Of a DNA stretch of 64,000 nt, positions 12,395 to 23,306 are shown piece by piece. Both the position numbers and the translations under genes were made by a program. The stretch's first letter is position 1. Each line of letters opens with the position of its first letter. The notes below the pieces were generated by a model that was not told the DNA's origin, searched no databases, and worked only from the letters and a program-made list of their open reading frames with translations. The DNA is from Dichetophora obliterata (Eukaryota > Arthropoda > Insecta > Diptera > Sciomyzidae). The stretch is taken from contig OY986438.1 of the NCBI GenBank assembly GCA_963920525.1, positions 48,764,288 through 48,828,287 on the forward strand, given 5' to 3'.

Positions 12395-13025
12395 CACGGT
12401 TATAAATCTTGTACTAAAATTGAAACTTTTCTGTACTACATATAAGTCTACACCAGCTTTGGTTTCAAATCTAGTATTTACAAAATACTAAAAAATGGTT
12501 TTAGTACAGCGTTGGTTTCAAATTTAGTACAAGCTTGGATTCAAATATTTTAAAAAAATAACAAACAACGCGAGATTCGATCGCACGACATTGAGTTTGT
12601 AAACTCACTTCTCTAACCACAGAGCTATTGGGTTATTAATAAAAAGCGCGATAAGCAAACATATGAACCGAGTCGCCTAATATTGAGTCGCAGCATTGCC
12701 AGGCCAACTTTTTACGGGTCTTAATCCAAATTTAGTATCCACATGTACTATAATTTAGTATTATTTGTATTAAAAACAAAAAGTAATACAGAGTTGTATT
12801 TAAATTGAAACCAAAAAGACTAAAATTGAAACCAAAAAGCTAAAATTTAAACCAAAAAGCTAAAATTGATGCTGTTATACTTCCTTTCTTTTGGTTTAAT
12901 TCTAGTACAGAAAAGTTATAAATATTAGTTAGTATTTGAAAAGTTACAATTTGAAACCGCAAGGTTTAAAAACATGCAGTAATAGTTTAGTGGGACTAAA
13001 ATTTAGTCTAAGATTTCTAACCGTG
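12395..13025. mobile_element. TA-flanked MITE carrying a tRNA-like insert
   Basis: 631 bp bounded by TA (12393-12394 and 13026-13027). The left end is CACGGTTATAAATCTT; the right end, read inward, is CACGGTTAGAAATCTT. Subterminal repeats TTGGTTTCAAATTTAGTAC (12460-12540) and, inverted, CTAAAATTGAAACCAAAAAG (12805-12870) flank the centre, which holds the tRNA-like sequence at 12563-12636. The TIR is shared with 56229-56635. Confidence 0.75.
12563..12636 (-). repeat. tRNA-like sequence inside the MITE
   Basis: Minus strand: box A-like TAGCTCTGTGGTTAG (12613-12627) and box B region with a 5-bp T-stem TGCGA/TCGCG closing a TCGAATC loop. The anticodon-like arm TGAG/CTCA contains TAC in its loop. 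The acceptor stem pairs poorly, so I call it a tRNA-derived relic and not a functional tRNA-Val. Confidence 0.5.
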
Positions 13026-13098
13026 TAGAATAAAAACTACATTAATTTTATTTAATTAAGTATATAAAAACTGGTATTTCCAAAATGGTTATAAACAC

Positions 13099-14209
13099 TA
13101 GGGCTTTCAATCCCGAAGAATTTTGGCAAATCTCGGGATTTCGGAATATGAAATTCGTGATCCCGAAATTCCAAAATTTTAAAATAATGGCTTCAACCTG
13201 TATTAAAAGCAGGGACCGTTAATAACTCTTTCTCTTAATTTCTGCTTTTTTGTTAAAAAGTATTGCATACTATTTTTTAATTCTTTATTTTTAAAAAAAT
13301 AAATCCAAACGCAATCGTTATTTATACTTAAAATATTCAAAACACTCAAAATTTAAAAAGGCAACACTACGACGAAATCTAATACGAGACTGCTGTACTG
13401 TACAAAGAATCTAAGGAAAAAAATTCAACAAAAATTGGAAGACAAAGTCGAATTCTGAAATCCCATTTTTTATTTTCAGGGGAAACACTTGTAAATTTTA
13501 TCATTGAAAAGTATACAACACCTGATTAAAACAGATAAAAAAAATATAAAAATCACAGGGCCTTAGTAATAAAAATTTTAAGGTCGACTCTAAATTTAGT
13601 GTGAGCTTTTCTTACAATGTTTATTACTAAAATGTAATATTATTAAAATGTTTATTACCAAGGCCCATAACCTTTACAGTCTTTAATTAAACATATTTGC
13701 TAAAGTTAAATTAATATATAAAGTTAAAATTTTTTATATTTCAGAAAAGTTAAGCATTTAATTCAGAAAAAAATAGAAAATATTTACAAATAGCAAACAA
13801 TATTTCACTATATTATAAACATAAAAATATAAACGTATATAATTAAAGCAAAACAAACAACATTCATTTATATCTTAAAAGAAATTTAAAAAGAAAATAA
13901 AATTTCATATTCAAATAAATTAGCTAGCTATTAGTAAAAAGTATGATGTGAATAAAAAATTCCTATTATAATAAAAAACCTATAGTATAGTTAAAAAACT
14001 ATTGCTAATTAAAAAAATTCCACGAAAGTTAAACAGCCTAGTAACCAGAGTCTTTTAAGATCACTACAAAAAAAAAACTAAAAAATTGACTTCCAAAGTG
14101 TATATTAAAGAAAAACCATCGCTTACATTGCTGTTGCATTTGAATTTGCTGAAAATTTTTATATTTTCTTGTGAATAAAAATCCAGGGACTTAGGGATTG
14201 AAAGCCCTA
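13099..14209. mobile_element. hAT-like element with exact 8-bp target duplication
   Basis: 1111 bp. The left end TAGGGCTTTCAATCCC is mirrored at the right by GGGATTGAAAGCCCTA. The flanks carry an exact 8-bp duplication ATAAACAC (13091-13098 and 14210-14217). An 8-bp duplication and a TAGGG terminus are hallmarks of the hAT superfamily. The interior is AT-rich with no readable transposase, so it is non-autonomous or eroded. It contains a smaller TIR element at 13559-13676. Confidence 0.88.
13559..13676. mobile_element. 118-bp MITE nested in the hAT element
   Basis: The left end GGGCCTTAGTAATAAA and the right end TTTATTACCAAGGCCC are inverted copies. The 118-bp unit has no coding capacity. No clear target duplication was found, so the superfamily is open. 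Confidence 0.55.
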
Positions 14210-16284
14210 ATAAACACCCGCTTTCTTTCTTTCACCCACTCTTTCAACCATAGTTGCATCTTCAGCAATTTACAAGACTTTTAAAGTTGTCATTTTTGAT
14301 ATACAGGGTCAACAATATATTAAGGAATTGAACAATTAAAAAAAAAAATCCCTTAAACCATTTTTTAACTGTATCAGTAACTGTAAACTAAGAACATATT
14401 TGGGAAATGGGTATTTTTTAACCTTTTTTTCGAAAGGGTCATAACAGACACATAAAAAGTACAGTACAGTACAGGGTCAAAATGTTCTTAAAAATATTTC
14501 TCATGAAATTTCACTGTTGGTCTAAAAACACAACAACTAGGTAAGTATATCAAATAATGTAATAAGCATATATTAAGAAGTTGTCGCACTTTTTATGCAA
14601 GATTAAAAGTAAATTTAAAACTGGTATTAAAAATTACTCAGACGATTAACTTTTTGCCTCTTTTACCAGAATCCTTAGACAGACGTCTGTTATTTTGAAA
14701 CGGGGTCCTAATTTCAATTAATGAGTCCTACTAAAGGATATCCTTTGTGTATATTTCTGCTTGTGCAGCTAGAATAATTATTATAATTGTTCCGAAAGCA
14801 TTAAATATTAACTCTAATTTAACTTCGCTGTTAATTTCGAAATAATGAGGCAACAACGCCACCTACCAACGAAGCCAACTTCATGCATCACATCTTTCTA
14901 GTCACACAACAATTACGCACGCATAAAATATATACAGAGAGGAAACAAATTTTTTTTCTTTTTTTTCCCAACCCAAACTTGACATCATAAAGTGTGGTGT
15001 TAGGTCGAGGTGAATTAATGGCCGCATGGGGAATTATTATCAACACAAACTTAAGAGCGCACGTCAAATAAAATGAATCAACAGAAGTTACACGTTGAGA
15101 GCAGACGAATTTATTAACTTAATAAAACCGGCTTTACTGTGATTTTAGGCATATCCTGGCAACTTTCTTCACAATATATTTCGTAAGGATTTTTCATATA
15201 ATTTCAGTTAAGCATTAAGTTCGTAGTACCAGAGATTAGCTTAATAGATTTTGGCCTCCAAATATCAAGTTGTATATTTGAATGGAACACAGTGACGTCG
15301 CTGCTGAATACACCCTTGATAAAATCACATCTCTAAAAGGGTGTGCTTTGCTCGCGCTCTTCCAATGATTTCCGACGGTGTGGTGAGTTTCTAAATAAAT
15401 ATGGCTTGTACTCAATATACCTCGTTGCTGCTCTTCCTGTGCCTTTGTTTGCTTCCTTGCTATGGTGCAGAGCTGTAGATAAGAATCGCCAGATATTGTA
15501 CAGAGACTGCAGTGCAGCATTCCTTAACTCGATAAAACGCGATGACGTCGTTGCACCATTATAATGTAATTTCCGTAAAATAAACTCCATAGTAGTTACG
15601 GAAGACATTCAACTTGCGACTGAAACGATAGGATTTGATAAAAGGACACGCTGTGTACACGGCAGTCATGACACCTGCTGGTGATGCGACAAGATTAGAA
15701 GATTCAATACGTCAGAGCCTGACAGTGGCTTCAAAAATAATGTTATTTGTGTAAATATCTTATTTAAATCAATTTTACATCCACTATGGTGAAATGTAGA
15801 AGCGGAAATCTAGTAGTTTCCGATACAAACTGCTTTAAAGGACTCTAAAACACTTTTAAATTTATACCAAGAACGATAAAGTTTAAATAGTCGAAAAACA
15901 ATTTCTTGACTAGAATTGTTTTCTGATTTTTTTTTTAACATAGAAAAACCAAAGAATTAAAAACTTTTAAAACTGAACTTTGACTCATTTCACGCCGAAG
16001 TTATCACTTAATTTTTTGATGTCACGTCATGGGCAAAATGTATATATTTTGAAAGGTATCCAGGGGTGCATCAAATCACATTTTTTTTTTTAAATTCGTA
16101 TTTTTGTTGTTGTGGTACAAAGTGTACGAAAATTCAGGCATTTTCTGTTTTAAAGTGATTTTTAAAAAATCATTACACAGAACCCGAACAAGATATCTTC
16201 ATATGTTTTTTTTATTGTGCAGAGTAAAGATTATGCTCCAAAAAAATTTGTACGAAAGAGTTTCTTTTTTCAATAGGTTCAGGG
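14210..16284. other. no recognised gene
   Basis: Mostly AT-rich. The block 15230-15720 is richer in GC and has overlapping open frames on both strands (15236-15608), but none shows recognisable motifs. It could be conserved host regulatory DNA or an old repeat. Confidence 0.45.
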
Positions 16285-17400
16285 AAATACCGCCCACTAA
16301 AATAACGCCCAAAAGAAAATAAAGCCCAAAACATTTTGGGCATAAAAAAAATGACATAATGCCCAAAAAAAAAATGAATTAAAGCCAAAAAAAAATAAAT
16401 AACGCCCAAAATGAAAATGGAACAAGACCCAAAATATTTTGGGCTTACAAAAATGAAATATCACCCAAAATCAGAAATGAAATAAAGCCCAAAAAAATAA
16501 TGAAATAACGCCCAAACCGTAAATAAAATAAGACCCAAAATCTTTTCGGAAAAAAAGGAACTCCTAACGAAATAACTTCTAATGAAAGAACTCTTAACAG
16601 TAAATGAAATAAGTCCTAACGTTGAAAGAATAAATAACTACTAACTCCTGGTGAAATAAGACCCAAGGAAAAGATGAAATAAAACCTAACATTTAAGAGT
16701 ATGTTCATTATGAAATAAAACCTGAACGGAAATGATAAACTAAGTCCTAATTTTCAGAATATTAAAAAAATGTGGTTCTTCTGGCTGCGACCATAAAGCG
16801 AACAGGGAAGGCTCTAGACCTCTGGAAAAATGCACACAAAACCGAAAACTAAATAAGGTCCCAAATTTGGGATCTTTTTTAACATGAAATATTGCTCCAC
16901 CTCATAAAATGATATTTGGCCGATAAAATAGTTTTCCCTTGTACGGAATTTTAAAACCACAATTCGTGTAAGGGCAAATCGTTACATCATAAATAATAAA
17001 ACCATTTGGGCTTTATACGGACATGCCCTTCTTTCGTTTAACAGCACTTCTGGATATAATTCTCTTTTTAATAGGTGGCCTTCGGCCACTGCTTAGGGAT
17101 TTCAACCCTCAGTAAGTTCAACAGCGGCTTCGCTGTCTACAGAGCTTCTGAATTGAATTTGAAATTCATCTAACATTTTTATGCCAAATAGCTCACATAA
17201 AAAGAGTTATATCTGAATAATAATAATGATAACCTGAAATAGAAAAATGAAATAAAGCCCAATTAAAATGAAATAACCCAAACTTGTATGGAAAATTTTT
17301 GGGCTTTATTTCATTTTTGAAATAACACCCAAAATAGAAAAATGAAATAAAGCCCAATTTCAATGAAATAAATCCCAAATGTTGGGCCTTATTTCATTAT
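16285..17400. repeat. degenerate GCCCAAAA / AAATGAAATAA minisatellite
   Basis: Irregular repeats of roughly 20-25 bp built from GCCCAAAA or ACCCAAAA joined by AAATGAAATAA run through 16285-16760 and resume at 17235-17400. The separating segment 16770-17230 is unrelated. Units drift (TCCTAAC in place of GCCCAAAA), so the array is old. It lies just upstream of the RTE element. Confidence 0.75.
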
Positions 17401-17525
17401 GAAATTAAGCTTTTTACGCCTCGTTTTGTGATTTTCTTGCGTGAAATCTGAAAAACGACACTTTTTCCATACACCTTTTTCTTAGAATTGTTGTTGCTTT
17501 TTCGCCCCCAGAAAACTGGGGGCGA

Positions 17526-20490
17526 ACCTTTACAATATAACATGTCTGACTGTCTCAACCTGGCGAGGCCAGCATAATCTTTGTGAAATCGCCTCAAGTC
17601 GACTCAAACCTCCACGTGGTGTTTCGTGGGCACCGTCAAAACTGACAACCGTTAGTTTGGCGGCTAATCTGAGCGGCGGGCCCCCTAGGCTTAAAATAGG
17701 TTGTGCGTCGGGTTTGAAGCCCACCCATAAAAACCCATTTCAATGAAAACAACTAAGAAAAGAAGAAAACTGATCCCCAAATCTGATGACGACTACCGCA
17801 AACGAAAAACTGATAATGATTTACGGATATGCACCTGGAATGTCCGAACCCTTAATTGGGAAGGTGCCTCTATCCAACTGACTGATGTCTTGGAAAGATA
17901 CAAAGCTATCCAAGAAATGCGATGGAAGGGACAGGGTTGCATTCGGCATGCACCCTGTGATATCTACAACAGCGGCCATGCAGAGAAGCACAAGTTTAGA
18001 TGCGGATTTGTAGTTGGCAAGAGACTACGGCCCCACATCCTGCGATTCACATCTGTGAACGAACGACTTGCCATAATCCGCATCAAGGTTAAATTTTTCA
18101 ATATAAGCCTTATATGTGCGCACGCTCCGACAGAAGGCAAGGACGATGAGATCAAAGAAATTTTCTGCGAGTGCCTTGAAAATGTTTACGAGCGCTGCAC
18201 CCGTCACGACGTAAAAATCGTGCTTGGTGACTTCAACGCTAAGGTGGGCAAGGAAAATATTTTTGGTCCAACAGTCGGAAAGTTCAGCCTCCACGACAAC
18301 ACCTCCGACAACGGAATGAGGCTGATTGACTTCGCCGCAGCACGAAACATGGTCGTAATTAGCACTAGATTCAAGCATCTCAACATTCATAAAGCTACCT
18401 GGATGTCCCCTGATCAAGAAACTAAAAATCAAATTGATAACGTTTTGATCGACGGAAGGCACTCTTCCAGTGTTTTGGATGTTCGCACGATTGATTGGAT
18501 GTACCAGGAGTGTCGCGACGCCACTGCAGAGAAAGACGCCGCCTACAAAGCCACCCTGCGGTCGGTTGTAACGCGCGCTGCCAAGGAGCTGTACAAAGAA
18601 AAGAGGAGGGAAGAGAGAAGTATTTTCAGGCGGAAAAAAAGAGAGGCAGAAAAGCGCGAGCAGGAGAAGATTGAGATGTATGGTGACAGGAATGAGGCCC
18701 GAAAATTTTTCGAAAAAATAAGACGCTTTGCCGATGGTTTTAAAACCGGGGCCTCTTCCTGCAAGGATGAAAACGGGAATTTAGTGACCGATGTCCAGAG
18801 TACACTGACGTTATGGAGGGAACACTTCTCTAAGCTTCTAAATGGCGACGCTGACAACAATCCCGCCAATAGAGATGATATTCCGGACACCCCAATTGCG
18901 GATGACAGGGTCGAGGTTCTGCTGCCCGACTATGATGAAGTTCTGACAGCTATAGCTCGGCTTAAAAATAACAAAGCAACGGGAGCTGATGGCTTACCTG
19001 CTGAGCTGTTTAAGAACGGAGGCGAAGCTCTACTTAAATGCATTCATGAGCTTCTATGCAGAATATGGTCGGAAGGATGCATTCCGAACGATTGGAATCT
19101 CAGTGCGCTCTGCCCAATCCTCAAGAAATGCGATCCCACTATCTGTGCCAATTACCGTGGGATAAGCCTTCTTAATATCGCATATAAGGTCTTGTCGAGC
19201 GTTTTATGTGAAAGATTGAAGCCCATTGTAAACGAACTGATCGGACCTTATCAGTGTGGCTTCAGACCTGGAAAGTCCACCACCGACCAGATTTTCATGC
19301 TACGACAAATCTTGGAGAAGACAAGAAAAAAAAATAAGTCGACTTCCACCATCTTTTTGTCGACTACAAAGCCGCCTTCGACAGCCCAATAAGGAAGCAC
19401 CTGTACTCCACCATGTCTGAATTTGGTATTCCGCAAAACTAATACGACTTTGCAGGATGACACTGAGCAACACCAGCAGCGCAGCTAAAATCGGGAAGGA
19501 CCTCTCCCCACCATTTGTTACCAAACGAGGTTTCAGACAAGGTAATTCCGTATCGTGCGACTTTTTCAACCTAATGCTGGAAAAGATCATCCGAGCTGCT
19601 GATCTGAGACGTATTGGCACAATATTCTACAAGAGTGTTATGCTGCTTGCGTATGCTGATGACATCGATATCATTGGTCATAATACTCGCGAAGTCAGTG
19701 CAGCATTTTACAGATTAGAAAGCGAGTCAAGTCGAATGGGTCTGGCAGTGAATGCAGATAAGGCGAAATACTTAGTGTCAACAAACAAACACTCCCAGCG
19801 TCTTGAAACCCACGTTACCGTTGACAATACCTCCTTCGAGGTTGTGAAGGACTTCGTTTATCTGAGATCCAGCATTAACTCAACCAACGACATCAGCATT
19901 GAGATCAAACGAAGAATTACTCTTGCCAACAGGTGTTACTTTGGGCTCAGTAGGCAATTGAGAAGCAGAGCCCTCTCTCGACGAACGAAAATCACGTTCT
20001 ATAAATCGCTTATCATGCCCGTACTACTTCATGCATCACAGACCTGGACGCTGAGCAGTTAAGATGAAAAGACTTTAGGAGCATTCGAGAGAAAGATTCT
20101 TCGTAAGATTCTTCGTAAGATCTACGGACCAATCTGCGTCAATGGCGAGTATCGAATACGGTGGAATGATGAACTGTATGAGCTGTACGCTGACATCGAC
20201 ATAGTCAAGCGCATTGAAATCGAGCGGCTTCGCTGGCAAGGTCATGTTCAGCGCATGAAAGACGATGCTACAGTGAAGAAAACATTTGATTCGGTACCCA
20301 GCGGCGGTCAACGCAGAAGAGGACGACCGCATCTTCGTTGGAAAGACCAAGTAGAGGACAACCTGACTAAGCTTGGAATTTCCAACTGTCGCCAGCAAGT
20401 GAAAGACAGAAATGGCTGGCGCAAATTCTTAGATGAGGCCAAGACCGACATACGTTTGTAGCGCCAACTAAGTAAGTTGTTGCTTTTTGT
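17526..20490 (+). mobile_element. nearly full-length RTE-clade LINE
   Basis: A GC-richer leader (17526-17742) precedes the ORF; it is unlike the AT-rich surroundings. A perfect hairpin CGCCCCCAG-AAAA-CTGGGGGCG at 17503-17524 lies directly upstream and may mark or precede the 5' end. The 3' end lies shortly after the stop at 20461, in GCGCCAACTAAGTAAG. No target duplication was identified. Confidence 0.75.
17743..20461 (+). pseudogene. RTE-type endonuclease-reverse transcriptase, inactivated
   Basis: A single ORF that would nick DNA and reverse transcribe its own RNA at the target. The start ATG at 17743 gives 549 codons. Endonuclease: ICTWNVRTL (~17826), IQEMRW (~17911), VLGDFNAKVG (~18220) and NGMRLIDFAAARN (~18313). 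The reading then jumps in frame at about 18490 from VLDVRT to DWMYQECRD, dropping the region that normally carries the catalytic SDH motif. Reverse transcriptase: KATGADGLPAELF (~18979), PNDWNLSALCPILKK, NYRGISLLN, YQCGFRPGKSTTDQ (~19249), FVDYKAAFDS (+1 frame, ~19356), RGFRQGN (~19527), AYADDIDIIG (19649-19678) and NADKAKY. The tail has WQGHVQRM and RGRPHLRWKDQV. Frameshifts near 19345 and 19432 and a TAA at 20060 kill the frame. A 15-bp tandem duplication (ILRKI twice) lies at about 20095. Confidence 0.94.
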
Positions 20491-20637
20491 GTCGATTGCA
20501 ACAAGAGTATATAAAATTAATAAAAATATTTCTTTGTTGCAATGAGAACCAAACTCGTACCCTTTCGATTGACAGTCCTATACACTACCAACTGATCCAA
20601 AAACCTTCGTTAACTATGTCAGTTTATTTAATATTAA

Positions 20638-20774
20638 CTGCATTATTCTGTATCACGAAGAACACTAACGATGAGAAAGAAACGAGAAGCAATACAATTT
20701 TGTATGGAAAAAAGTGTTGCTTCTCGTGTCTTTCCCATCGTTGGTGTGCTTGTTCATGATACAGAATAATGCAG
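20638..20774. mobile_element. hairpin MITE, possibly Harbinger-type
   Basis: A 137-bp near-palindrome: CTGCATTATTCTGTATCA at the left mirrors TGATACAGAATAATGCAG at the right, with a second stem (GAGAAGCAA/TTGCTTCTC) inside. TAA flanks both ends (20635-20637 and 20775-20777), which fits the 3-bp TWA duplication of PIF/Harbinger elements. The short duplication could be chance. Confidence 0.62.
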
Positions 20775-20819
20775 TAAGTATTAACTAAAGCTATGTTGCA
20801 ATAAATGACGAGAATCTAT

Positions 20820-20920
20820 TAAAGGATTGTGCATTAGCTATCCTACAGTTGAATGCGTGAAGCTATGGTGCAGATCAAAATAGTCTATTATTTAAAAAGG
20901 ATTGTGTATTGGCTATCTAA
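20820..20920. repeat. short direct repeat pair
   Basis: AAAGGATTGTGCATTAGCTA (~20821) recurs as AAAGGATTGTGTATTGGCTA (~20898), about 77 bp apart, two copies only. Confidence 0.6.
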
Positions 20921-21329
20921 ACAACAAAATTAGCAAAAAATATAACAAAAACTAAATGTTGCTTCCACTTACTACCGTTGTCATCAGCATCGCTTAGTAC
21001 GAGTATTCTTTTGTTGATGAGAACAGTCTGTTCCCGAACTAACTTCAAGTAATTGTAATAGAATAGAGAGTGATATTTTGCATGTTATTCTTTGCTTCTC
21101 TCTCTCGAGCATCAAACATTTGAAACTATATCAACTTATATTGAGTACGGAAACAGACTCCACGCGTTTGTGTTGTTGTTGGTACATAATTCCCTTTTTT
21201 TTGCATAGCACGAAAGAAAAAGGTCAACAATTGACCACAAGTGTTGACAAGTGAAGACAAGTGAAAACGGAAAAAAGATGACAACAATTAATATGGAATT
21301 AATTAAAGGAGACATGGTCATCGGCAAGG

Positions 21330-21466
21330 TATCTAAAATGCTTGCTTAATTTTTTAAACATGTCGAGGTCATAATTATTGATGAAGTTAGTATGATTGGA
21401 GCCCAACTTTTAGTGAAAATTGACTATAGACAATAGACTAAAGCAAATAACAGGAAATTTCCGACA
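21330..21466 (+). pseudogene. Helitron/PIF1-type helicase fragment
   Basis: EVIIIDEVSMIGAQLLVKID at 21365-21424 is helicase motif II (Walker B) of the PIF1 family as found in Helitron RepHel proteins. The downstream RLKQITGNF (about 21436-21462, shifted frame) is the expected continuation; a short TATAGACAATAG stretch interrupts it. The start of the frame upstream reads weakly. No Walker A and no rolling-circle replication domain are present, so this is a scrap of one exon-sized piece. A Helitron-like non-coding element occurs at 32937-36297, but no link between them is shown. Confidence 0.68.
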
Positions 21467-21479
21467 ATACGAGCAATGG

Positions 21480-22040
21480 AACACAACAACCTTACGGTAT
21501 GAAGGACGATAGATAGTAATTTTGGGATTAAGGACTAAAATCATAAGTTTGTCATCAGCTATCATATATCTCAAATCCAGGATGGAACTATTTGGTTTGG
21601 GGCTAGTTTTGGGGTGTAGAATTCTTACTTTCATAAAAAAAATCACGATTTTTGGCACTTCAGCCTAAATTAAGGTACCAAGGACGATAGAGCAGGACTT
21701 GAGCATAGTGCCAGTCAATGTGCCACATTTAAATACACTTTCGACCAAAGATATAGAATGGAACCTTTTCTCTTTCTTTATTTTTTTTTCGTTTAAAAAA
21801 AATTTTAAATTCTGACTTTCATACCAAAAACCTTTATTTTTTGCAGTTCAGCCCAAATTTTACTATATAGGTTATATTTTTGCATTATTTTACGTATTTT
21901 CTTAATTTTCTTTTAAAAAAATTATTTAGCTAGTTTTTGCCACTTTAAATGCGTTGCGGCGAATTAAAATGTTTGTGTCGAGTTTTACGGCGAATTTAAA
22001 AGTTGGGCTGTGTTAAAAAATTTGGGGATGAAGATTTTGG
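21480..22040. repeat. diverged ~190-bp direct repeats
   Basis: CTTTCATA...AAAA...TTTTTGGCACTTCAGCC (~21627-21665) is echoed by CTTTCATACC...TTTTTTGCAGTTCAGCC (~21817-21852), and AAGGACGATAGA occurs at 21500 and 21681. No coding signal is seen. Confidence 0.5.
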
Positions 22041-22345
22041 GCTAACTTCACACCGGTCTCAAAACTAAACCTTATTTTCTTGGAAAATGAATTAAAAAAA
22101 GAACCATAGAAGAGTTATTTTTCGGCACTCGGAAATGAACCCTTTTTGAATCAATCGCCGGACGAAAATGCCTCTCAGAAACGAACCTTTTTTCTTCGTA
22201 AATGAGTTAAAAAATGAACCACAGGAAAGTTATTTTTCGGCACTTGGAAATGAACCCTTTTTGTGTCAATAGTCGGGCTGAATTATCTTTTGAAAACGGA
22301 CCTTTTTTGTTAAGAAATGATTTAAAAAATGAATCTTTTTGAATT
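22041..22345. repeat. ~118-bp tandem repeat, about 2.5 units
   Basis: The segment TTATTTTTCGGCACT.GGAAA then TGAACCCTTTTTG repeats at about 22111 and 22229, preceded each time by AAATGAATTAAAAAA or AAATGAGTTAAAAAA. A partial third unit follows. It is non-coding. Confidence 0.7.
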
Positions 22346-22730
22346 ATAACTTTATTATTGCATAAAGCAATAATTTGTTTCAAAAAATGATTATTTAGTT
22401 TATCATATAGACAATACGCATGTACAGTATTAATATATAGTAAAATAAAGTAACTATATTCAATAAGAATAGTTAAAAAGAAAGGTCCCAACAGATTACT
22501 TAATGATTGTTATGAATTCAGTAATGTTTTAATTGAAATTTAAAGAAGAATCTAAACTTAAAACAAACACATCTGCTGTCATGCAAATTTAACCACTTCA
22601 TTAGTAGCAGTATTTTTAAAATTTGTCACCATTTGATTGGACCACAGTTAAACATGTATTTCACAAGTAAAACTATAGGTTTTATAATATTTTGGCAGGT
22701 AGTCCGAACATATTGATTTTGATATTTTAA

Positions 22731-22892
22731 CCCTTTCGGGACGCATGGTACACATGTGTACCATCAAAAGATCAAGCATCCCTAAAATCTCGCATACTTT
22801 TATTTATGAATTATACTACTGATAAGCACCTTAATTAATTCCAAAATGTAAAATTTCTATAACTTTATCACTTGAATTGCGTCCCGAAAGAG
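22731..22892. mobile_element. TTAA-flanked MITE (piggyBac-like)
   Basis: 162 bp between TTAA at 22727-22730 and 22893-22896. The ends are CCCTTTCGGGACGC and its inverted partner GCGTCCCGAAAGAG. An internal palindrome GGTACACATGTGTACC sits near the left end. A TTAA duplication and CCCTTT terminus fit piggyBac-type transposition by a transposase supplied elsewhere. Confidence 0.82.
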
Positions 22893-22964
22893 TTAAAGCA
22901 GAAAAGGCGTGAGTGTTTTCCATTTTGACAAACTTTCAAATTATGTGTGAAATATCAAATTAGT

Positions 22965-23293
22965 GGCTGCCGTGGCACAGTGGATAGAGTCCGTGGCCCA
23001 TACGCCTGAGAACATTGGTTCAATTTCCACCTGACACAGAAAGTTTCTTCAATTGAATCGGTCTTCACCTCTCTGCAGACAATGGCAAATCTTAGAGAGT
23101 AAATAATGCCAACTTAAGCTTCCTGAGAACATGCACATTAGCCGTTCGGAGTCGGCATAAAGCTAGTAGGTCCAGTTCTTGATCAATTGTGTACAAACAT
23201 TTTATAACACGCTCAACACATTTTGATCATAAGAAGTTCGGTCAAAGTTCTTTCAAGGGTTGAAATGACCATTTTATTATATATTATATTATT
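22965..23293 (+). mobile_element. tRNA-derived SINE with perfect 13-bp target duplication
   Basis: The head GGCTGCCGTGGCACAGTGG (box A-like GTGGCACAGTGG) and box B-like TTGGTTCAATTTC mark a tRNA-derived promoter. The body contains CACCTCTCTGCAGACAATGG and GTTCGGAGTCGGCATAAA; it ends in an AT-rich TTTATTATATATTATAT tail. The exact 13-bp duplication ATATCAAATTAGT (22952-22964 and 23294-23306) shows target-primed insertion by a LINE machinery. A second copy is at 46246-46559. The head gives the orientation. Confidence 0.92.
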
Positions 23294-23306
23294 ATATCAA
23301 ATTAGT

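Noticed and set aside
15236..15608. Overlapping 73-94 codon open frames on both strands in a GC-richer patch
   Set aside because: No recognisable domain, signal or splice structure, and frames on both strands are mutually exclusive. Kept only as an unexplained patch.
16285..17400. CRISPR-like repeat-spacer array
   Set aside because: Units vary in both sequence and spacing, there are no unique spacers between constant repeats and the setting is eukaryotic; it is a degenerate minisatellite.
18025..18890. Minus-strand ORFs of 60-145 codons opposite the RTE gene
   Set aside because: Shadow frames of the strongly supported plus-strand reverse transcriptase ORF.
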